From the NCBI GenBank assembly GCA_030737875.1, contig CM060912.1, positions 459,362,310 through 459,426,309 of the forward strand: a stretch of 64,000 nucleotides of DNA. Direction: 5' to 3'. Position numbers and translations under genes: made by a program. Below are positions 56,860-64,000 of this stretch, in pieces. The notes under the pieces were generated by a model. It saw only the letters and a program-made list of their open reading frames with translations, did no database searches and was not told the origin of the DNA. Within the stretch, counting starts at the first letter, position 1. The number at the start of each line of letters is the position of its first letter. Origin of the DNA: Allium sativum. Its lineage: Eukaryota > Streptophyta > Magnoliopsida > Asparagales > Amaryllidaceae.

Positions 56860-57560
56860 ATTAGTTAAAAATGAAAATTACATTTTCATGTAATGAGATC
56901 TAAAAGGAGATTTTTACATTATAATCAAAATTACATTTTTAGTATAAGAATTTTACACCGTAATGTTAATTACATTTTTAATGTAATTAAAAGAAGATTT
57001 TGGCACTGTAATAAAAAAATTACATTTTTAATGTAACTAAAGAGTTAAGATTTTTACACCGTAAGATCAATTACATTTTTAATGTGATGAAAGAAAGAGA
57101 TTTTGGCATTGTAAAATTTATTACATCTTTAATGTAATTAAAGAATGAAATTTTGACGCTGCAAAGTTGGTTACATTTTTATGAAATAAAAAGATAGGCA
57201 TTGAAAAGGAAGTATTAATTACATTTGTAGTTATTGAAAAGAAAAGAAATTGGAATTGAAATATTACTTACATTTCTAATGTAATTAAAAGAAGAAAATT
57301 TTAATGTAATTATAAGGATGTAATTAAAAGAATGAAATTGGACATTGAAATATAATTCACATTTTTTTAATGTAAATAAAAGAATAAAAGGAAGAATTGG
57401 ACATTGAAATATAATTTACATTTTTTAATGTAAATAAAAGAATAAAAGGAAGAATTGGACATTGAAATATAATTTACATTTTTAATGTAAATAAAAGAAT
57501 AAAAGGAAGAATTGGACATTGAAATATCATTTACATTTTTTGTAATAAAAGAATGTATTT
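56860..57560 (+). repeat. TTACATTTTTAATGTAA stem repeats and 57-bp array in LTR A
   Basis: Loose repeats built on TTACATTTTTAATGTAA, then about four regular 57-bp units (57350-57545) containing AATTGGACATTGAAATATAA and the stem TTTACATT-TTT-AATGTAAA. The palindromic core recurs about a dozen times. Confidence 0.75.
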
Positions 57561-59622
57561 ATATGTTGAAATATCATCTTCATTTTAAATGAATTAGAAA
57601 TGAATGGATATCGGTAATTGCTTAGCTTGTTGTTGAATTGGATGACGTTATTATGGTTAAACGTTTTATATTTATATATAAATATAAATAAAATTAAACG
57701 AATCGAGCGCGGTAGTTCGCGTCTTGGAATCGTACCTTTAAATGACTATACCAAAAGATCCGCCCGTCGGATTTTCCCAAAACTGAAACCGTTAGGGCCA
57801 CTTTGGGAAGATCTTTCCAACGATATAAACTTCGTTAAAATCCAACGGTTAAGTTTTTAGAAATGTGTAAATCAAAATAGGTTGAAAGCAGCGCTAGGAT
57901 CTCCTATTGACCCGAAACGTCGTTAAATAAAATTTAATTATTTTTAAATAATTAAAAATAGGAATTAATCGTTATAAATAATAATAATGTAACGACGCCG
58001 AAAATATGAACCAATTTAAAATTTTTAAATTGGCTAAAATAGTGGATTTTAAATATTTAAAATAAATATTTTAAATAATAGCAATGAAAAGTAAGTTTGA
58101 ATCGACATTTGAAAACGAATATAATTAATTCTAATTATAAACAAGGCCTAAAATGGCGCTGCAGTTTCAAAAATTGAATTCAAACTTTGTCGGACTGTAC
58201 CGGGTGCAAAACAATACGGATTTGAGTGAAACCAAAAATATTTAAATCTGTTAGTGAATACCATTCTAACGAATCTGAAAAATCAAATTTTCATAGCGGA
58301 AAGCAAAAGTTATGGCCAAATGAATTTTCAGAAAGGTCCCTATGGAATTTATATAGCCCGTGAAATTTACCATTTTGCATACGACATCGGAATTCGATGA
58401 AACCACTTTTGTTCGATCCGGGATGTGAAGTTATTGCTAAGTTTCAAATTTCATAATTTTTGAAGCTAGTATGTGAGCGTGGCAAAGGAAAACGTGTTTT
58501 GGTCAATTACAGTTAAATTGGATCGACCAGAAATGGGCCTTTTTGCAAACGGTCTCGGAATTCGACGGAACTAGTTTTGTTGGGACCGTATCATCAAAAC
58601 ATAGCCAGATTTATTTTTCTGGAATTTTTTGAATCAGTTTGTGGCCCTGGCAAATTGAAATGTACGTTCAAATCGAATATTGAATGTTATATATTTTAAA
58701 TTGAATGGAAACTGACTGAAACAGTCGAATGGGCCTACGAAACATATCCCATTGTGTTCGGATTGCGGGTAAAACGCTAGGGACGACAGTCGTTGGGTTT
58801 GGATTAGAGTTCGTATGAGATAAGGGGTATTTTCGAAATTTTAAAAATATATAAATAAAAGAAAAAAAATATGATTGGCCCATATCTTCTTCTCTCTCCC
58901 CGACACTCCAGATTGCGCGGCGGAAATGAACTCGACCCCTTCTCTCCTCGATTGCTCTCAATCCGCTCAAAATTAGACCTCCATTTTGTTGAGGATTTTG
59001 TAGAGCTAGTAAAGATCTTCAAATCCATAGCAAGTTTGGATTTTTTTCATTGAGTATCCTTCGAGATTTGAAGCCCCGAAGTCGGCAACTTTGTGCCGCC
59101 GCCAAACCCAGCTCCGACCACCGAGTTCGACGTGGGACCCATGGTTCTGCGCGCCTCTCCTTCCCCTTCCAGGTGGCAGTGGCCGATTGTCCTATAGTGC
59201 AACGGTTGTCGAGAAAAATCAAGACCTAGTTTCGAACGAATATAGGAAGGTACGGGTTTTATTTTCTGAAATGATTTTAACACCTTTAAACCGTTGCAAA
59301 CTTTGAAAAATCATATCTTTTTGCTATGTGGTCGAAATTCAGTGAAACAAGAGACAGTGGACTCGTGTGGACGTCTTCTACCTTCTAGAAGAGACCACAT
59401 ATTTTTTCGAGCCTTCTGCTATTTTTGGTGGAGTGGAACCCAATGTGAGATTTCTAATTTATATACGATATGGAAAACGATGATGTATAAATTATATAGT
59501 CGATGTATGAGTTATATAAGCATTGTACACCTCTTGTATAAGTGTTGTATAAGTTGTACGTTCGATGTATAAGTTATATATGCGTTGTAAAAATTATATA
59601 TGTGTTGAAATAGAAGTGAATT

Positions 59623-59623
59623 G

Positions 59624-59676
<53 letters not shown>
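59623..59676 (+). repeat. (TA)n microsatellite
   Basis: About 54 bases of uninterrupted TA in LTR B. Shorter (AT)n runs lie at 60467-60497 and 60726-60752. Confidence 0.95.
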
Positions 59677-59677
<1 letters not shown>

Positions 59678-60462
59678 GCCCCTCGTCCACAAACCATGGA
59701 CGATATTTATTGGTTGTGATTGGTGTGAAAATTGATTGATAGCGAATGGTTGATTGGGATTGTTTGTAGTTGATATTGATTGATTGTGGTTGAAAAATAC
59801 CCATTTGTGGTTGAGAAATATTTGGTTGAAACCACATAGGATTAGTTTGTGGAAATGAAATAAATATATACATGCCGCCTGCGTGCGAACTAGATGCATG
59901 ATCACCATTGTCAAAAACCGCGAGGTTTTAAGGTAGAGCGAGGAGCCGTACTAGGGACGGTCCCGGTTTTAACTACCCTGCCGTTATGCTGCCGAAATTT
60001 TGAATAATATTCATGTGTTTGAATTATTTTCATTTGCAGAAACTATATTTATTCGTTGAATAGAAAACCTTCATGTGTTGAATTGTAATTCATTCGTTGA
60101 TTAGAAATTCATGTGTTGAAAGGTGTTTGTGTTTTAAATATAAAAATCACATTTTTATCTTATATAAACTATAGAAAACCTTCATGTATTGAATCGATAT
60201 TCATTCGTTGAATAGAAATTCATGTGTTGAATGGTATTCATGTTTTGAAATAAATTGTTTTATAATAAAAATCCTATTTTTATTACCTGTATAAACTATA
60301 TAAAATAACAGTGTTTTGAAAAGAATTGTTTTACAATAAAAATCACATTTTTATTATATACATGAATTGCTAAATATAGTGAAGTGTTGAAATAGAAGAC
60401 GGTTAGATAAAAACATCATTTTTATCAAATGTATGAAAAGAATATAGCTTTGAAATCGAAGA

Positions 60463-60505
<43 letters not shown>

Positions 60506-60533
60506 TAATTAAAATATATCGAATAACGACACT

Positions 60534-61035
60534 GCAGTTTGTATTTTGAAACCGTGATTTCAAACGATTATACCGGGAGATCCGAGCATCGGATTTTCCT
60601 GAAATCGCAACCGTTGGGTTCGCTTCGAAAAAATCTTTCCAATGGCACCAACTTTGTAAAAATCCAACGGTTTGATTGTATGGAATGTTTAATTCAAATC
60701 CGAAGAAAAACAACGCCAGAATCGATTATATATATATATATATATATATATAAATATAATTATATTTAATCGAATAATGACGCTGCAGTTCGTATTTTGA
60801 AATCGAAACTTCAAACGATTGTACCGGGAGATCCGACCGTCGGATTTTCCCGAAAATGGAACCGTTGGATTCGTTTTGAAAAGATCTTTCTAATGATGTA
60901 AATTTTGTGAAGATCCAACGGTTAGATTTTAAGATATGTGTAAATCAAATCTGAAGAAAAACAACGCCAAGACCGCGCTATGGCCCGAAGCGTCGTTTTG
61001 AATAAATTGGCTATTTTAAAATAAATAAAAATAGC
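60534..61035 (+). repeat. 251-bp tandem duplication with long stem (LTR B)
   Basis: Two copies starting GCAGTTTGTATTTTGAAA (60534) and GCAGTTCGTATTTTGAAA (60785). Each holds ACCGGGAGATCCGA, a CCGA..TCGG hairpin, and arms AACCGTTGG(G/A)TT and (A/G)ATCCAACGGTT about 60 bases apart. A third copy is in LTR A at 57700-57900. Confidence 0.8.
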
Positions 61036-61239
61036 GATAAATCGTTATAAAATATTATAAACGATATGGATGTGATTTAGAAATTAACTGAAGGTTGGCT
61101 AAGTCGAATGGTTTCCTGGGTGTTGATCTGATGTTGGTTTCGGCCTTCGGGGTTAATATTTGGGAAATCGTTCTCTTACTGACTGACGGTTAGTGACTAA
61201 TGAATTGAAATGATGCGTGTATATGTTAGTGTTGCACTT

Positions 61240-62395
61240 GTTTACTATATACGCGAGTTGCTCAGAAAGACCGGGTTTATCCCATTCTGAATAACTGAAT
61301 CGACGATAAGAAATCAAAGATGAAGACGATGGTCGAAGACCGGAGATCTTCACCTCGTTTGGATGGTAACCGAGGTCCTGATTGGGAGGCATCCCGAAAT
61401 ATGGATAATGAGTGGTGATCGTCCAGACGTACGTGGTGATCGATGGGTTTGCGAGGTATTTAGTGCCTCCGGTTTCGTTCAGACCCAGAACGTACTTGTA
61501 AATGGACTGTGTGTTTGACATTGGATTTTATTCTGTGTTGATTGACCTCTATTAAATATACATCTGTTTGGCGGAGGAGAATTTATTCTTTTGCTTAACG
61601 CCCTTCTCTGAAACGCATGAGCTCAGAGGTTGTATATCGATGGACATCAGTCGCATGGCATGAATTGCTAGTGTGGCATGCCTAAGTGGCAAATGATCAG
61701 GGCTTCTGTTGAAAAGCAAAGTCTTGTGGTGATGATCAAAGCCCCGCCTATGTGGCATAGCTTTGTGTATAACGTAAATTCGCGAGCCTCACACCCCGGT
61801 ATGAACCAGAAACGGGAGAGGACATCAGGGAGGGCCTGTGTTTCCTTCTAGTTAGAAGCGGCGTCAGTGGTTTTACACGCCCTGACGAGTTTGACTTATG
61901 TGGTTGTTACTGTTGCGAGGCGCCTCGGTTAGATCGGACGATCCGGGTCCAATGGAGTCATTTGTTGGCTCATTGACGCCCCATAGGGCGGGGAAACGCA
62001 GTGTTCAGGCATTTTAATCCACGTCGGCGGACCGGCCCTGACAATCCTAGGGTCACTCGAGCTCTGATCCTGAGACACGGGCTAGAGCGTCTCGAATTCG
62101 GTAAGGACTATCTTTTGCCTTGGTTCATGACGGAAATCCAATTTCCAAATATGACATCATGCGGTTTTGATTGTATATATATATATGGCGACATGATATA
62201 TGGTACCCATGCCGTCTATGATTGATAGTTATGATTCGAAATTGTTTTTGAAACATGTAAACACTAGTAATAATATCAATTGCTTTTGTTTTATTCGTAT
62301 CAACCATATTTTGGCCATTATAAGGTAAAACTCTATCCTCCGATTTGCGTTGCATTGTGTGATGGGAACTGAGTCTTATAATGGCTTCATTTTTA
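61240..62395 (+). other. Folded leader segment of LTR B
   Basis: GC-richer, alignable with the reverse complement of 62910-64000. Stems: CGTCAG/CTGACG (61862-61867/61882-61887), CGCCC-CATA-GGGCG (61977-61990), GAGGCGCCTC palindrome near 61918, and an 11-bp perfect stem GCCATTATAAG (62314-62324) with CTTATAATGGC (62375-62385) enclosing CTATCCTCCG and TTGCGTTGCATTGTGTGATG. LTR C has paired changes in these stems. Confidence 0.65.
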
Positions 62396-62402
62396 TAAAA
62401 AG

Positions 62403-64000
62403 TGAGACGACCCGAACTTCCCCGTGAAGGAAAGCACGGATAGAATTGAGGACAAGACAAAATAGAACGCATACAGAAGAACATTTCATTGTATATTACA
62501 ACAATGCATCAGATTACAAGAATATACAGAGTATAAATGAGTAAATTACATTTGACAAATATCAGAGTTACAATAAATTACATAGCAGCGGAAAATAATA
62601 CAAAATACAACTGAAAGTGATACACGGATACAGAGCTTTCCGAGCATCGTTCCAGCTATAAATCAGGACCCTGTGAATATAAATCTGCAAAACCAAAACT
62701 ACTAGCTGCCCGTGCGGAAAATAGGGGCACCCAGAGTTTAGGTTAAAACAATAAACTCCAGGTCAGTCATGTGACTGGTGTGAGAACTAAAACAGTTATT
62801 AATATTGGTTTTAAAGTTAGGTAAATCAAGGGACCACGCCGTATAACACGGAACGGGTTTCCTCCCTAGAATACCAGTGCATAGAACAAACAGCGCAATG
62901 CTAAATAAAGAAAAATGAAGCTGTTATAAGACCCAGGTCCCATCACACAATGCAACGCAAGCCGGAGGATAGGGCTTTCCCTTATAACAGCCAAAGCATG
63001 CTTGATACGTTTAAAACACATTATTTGATACTATAATAAGTGTATAGTGTCAAAACAATTCAATCATAAATATCAATCATAGACGGCATGGGTACCATAT
63101 ATCATGTCGCCATACTAGTTCTACAATTAAAACCGCAATATCACGTATTGGAAATTGGATTTCCGTCATGAGTCGAGGCAAGGGGCAAGCTCCTCTCCGC
63201 GTTCGAGACACTCTAGCAAATGCCTCAGGACCCCACTATGATCCTTGGAATCGGCTGGGCCGGTCCTCTCTTACTTTTGAGGATTGGCAATTCCTGAACA
63301 CACGTTTCCCGGTCCTTACAGACCTATATCCGAGGCGCCTCATATCCAACAACCACACAGGTGAAAAGTATATAAATGTCAGGGCTGGTAGGTCACTGAC
63401 ACCACCCTAGCTAGAAAGAAACGTCGTGCTCTCCCAGCGGTCCGTCTCCCGTTTTTGACTCATACCGAGGTGTGAGGCTCGCGAATTCACGTTATACACA
63501 AAGCTACGCCACACAGGCCGTGCTTTGATCATCAACCACAAGACTTTGCTTTTCAACAGAAGCCTTGATCAATTGCCACTTACGCATGCCACACTGGCAA
63601 TTCACTCCATGCGACTGATGTCCATCGATATACAACCTCTGAGCTCGTACGTCTCAGAGAAGGGCGTTAAGTAAGAGAATAAATTCTCCGCCGCCAAACA
63701 GATGTATATTTAATAGAGATCAATCAACACAGAATAAAATCCAATGTCAGACACACAATCCATTTACAAGTTCGTTCTGGGTCTGAACGAAACCGGAGGC
63801 ACTTTCCTCGCATATCCATCCATCTCCAGGTACGTCTGGACGATCACCAACTGATTCCCTCATCCTGGGTGTACAGCCCAATCAAGATCATCAGTAATCA
63901 CCCAAACGATGTGAAGACTTCCGGTCTTCAACCACCGTCTTCATCTTCGACATCTCGTCGAATCGGTTATTCAGAATGGGTATAACCCGGCCTTCCTGAA
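62403..64000 (-). repeat. LTR C: reverse Gypsy LTR (3' part, cut by window)
   Basis: Minus strand ends GTTCGGGTCGTCTCA at 62403. U5 has CCGCTG (about 62588), then the acceptor-like TTTTGCAG with TTCACAGGG nearby (about 62665-62695) and the hairpin CAGTC-ATGT-GACTG (62764-62777). The rest matches the LTR B folded segment in inverted order: stem GCTGTTATAAG (62920-62930) with CTTATAACAGC (62981-62991), TGTCAG/CTGACA (63377-63382/63396-63401), GAGGCGCCTC near 63332. It inserted into LTR B; the five bases before it are AAAAG (62398-62402), and the matching TSD is off the window. Confidence 0.7.

Larger units (their letters stand above)
53637..57987 (+). repeat. LTR A: partial Gypsy LTR with repeat-filled leader
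   Basis: Starts TGTAACAACCCTAAATTTTGG. TATA at 54818-54825, then a GC-richer 260-base leader (54850-55081) ending GAG-GTGAG, a donor-like site. The next 2.5 kb is a succession of different tandem repeats, then the AACCGTT..CCAACGGTT block (57690-57990) that also occurs twice in LTR B. It stops at 57987 where LTR B begins. Its 3' half is not in the window. LTR status is inferred from the start, TATA and shared block. Confidence 0.55.
57988..62402 (+). repeat. LTR B: Gypsy LTR (partial, >4.4 kb)
   Basis: Starts TGTAACGACGCCGAAAATATG. U3 (58000-58800) has repeated 'CGGAATTCGA(T/C)GGAAC' words; TATAAATA at 58849; a GC-rich leader (58870-59250) ending AAG-GTACGG, a donor-like site; an AT-rich tract with (AT)n; a duplicated 251-bp block; then a GC-richer folded segment (61080-62395). 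It stops at 62402 where LTR C begins. The antisense 122-codon ORF at 61153-61521 is discussed as a finding. Confidence 0.65.

Noticed and set aside
62001..62225. 74-codon ORF, and reverse ORF 62125-62484 and forward ORF 63168-63410.
   Set aside because: They fall in the folded LTR B/LTR C segment, are not kept between the two copies, and show no domain.

Overview
The window is flowering-plant nuclear DNA (most likely a eudicot with a repeat-rich genome, inferred only from element types and low GC). I found no host gene, tRNA, rRNA or CRISPR. Almost every base can be assigned to a nested stack of retrotransposons: SIRE-like Copia elements, Tekay/Del-type chromovirus Gypsy elements with very long LTRs, one L1-type LINE, and the 3' tip of a Helitron.

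Layout. 1-90: Helitron 3' end. 91-5968: reverse-strand Copia element with gag and a second ORF but no pol. 5969-8130: forward 3' half of a sister copy. 8131-9090: SIRE-type gag fragment, then about 1 kb of non-coding DNA. 10126-20746: complete but internally deleted Gypsy element (Gypsy1; 4.0-kb LTRs, TSD ATATT). 21590-44437: LINE, split by a Copia solo LTR (22075-25440, TSD ATTGC) and by a complete chromovirus (Gypsy2, 30821-44403, TSD ATTCT). The 3' LTR of Gypsy2 is itself split by a reverse solo LTR (39908-42807, TSD AATAT; the empty site survives in the 5' LTR at 31975-31979). 44438-46870: Copia 3' tail and LTR. 46871-53636: reverse-strand decayed chromovirus (Gypsy3). 53637-64000: three LTRs of related families inserted one into the other (LTR A, LTR B, and LTR C in reverse), running off the right edge.

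How the parts work together. Gypsy2 shows the full chromovirus set in order: gag with two zinc knuckles, protease, reverse transcriptase, RNase H, integrase, chromodomain, conserved 3' noncoding tract, polypurine tract. It has several stops and a frameshift. Gypsy1 kept its LTRs but lost the RT core, RNase H and nearly all of integrase, so it could only have moved with proteins supplied in trans. The pol-less Copia pair is likewise non-autonomous by inspection.

The most interesting signal is not coding. The Gypsy LTRs carry, downstream of a TATA box, a long leader with hairpins conserved between diverged families through paired (compensatory) substitutions, bracketed by a conserved GTAAG donor-like site and a polypyrimidine-CAG acceptor-like site. 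LTR B and LTR C show the same pattern with an 11-bp stem that changes at two paired positions. This looks like a conserved folded RNA, perhaps lying inside an LTR-borne intron. All structure calls were made by eye and need covariance statistics.
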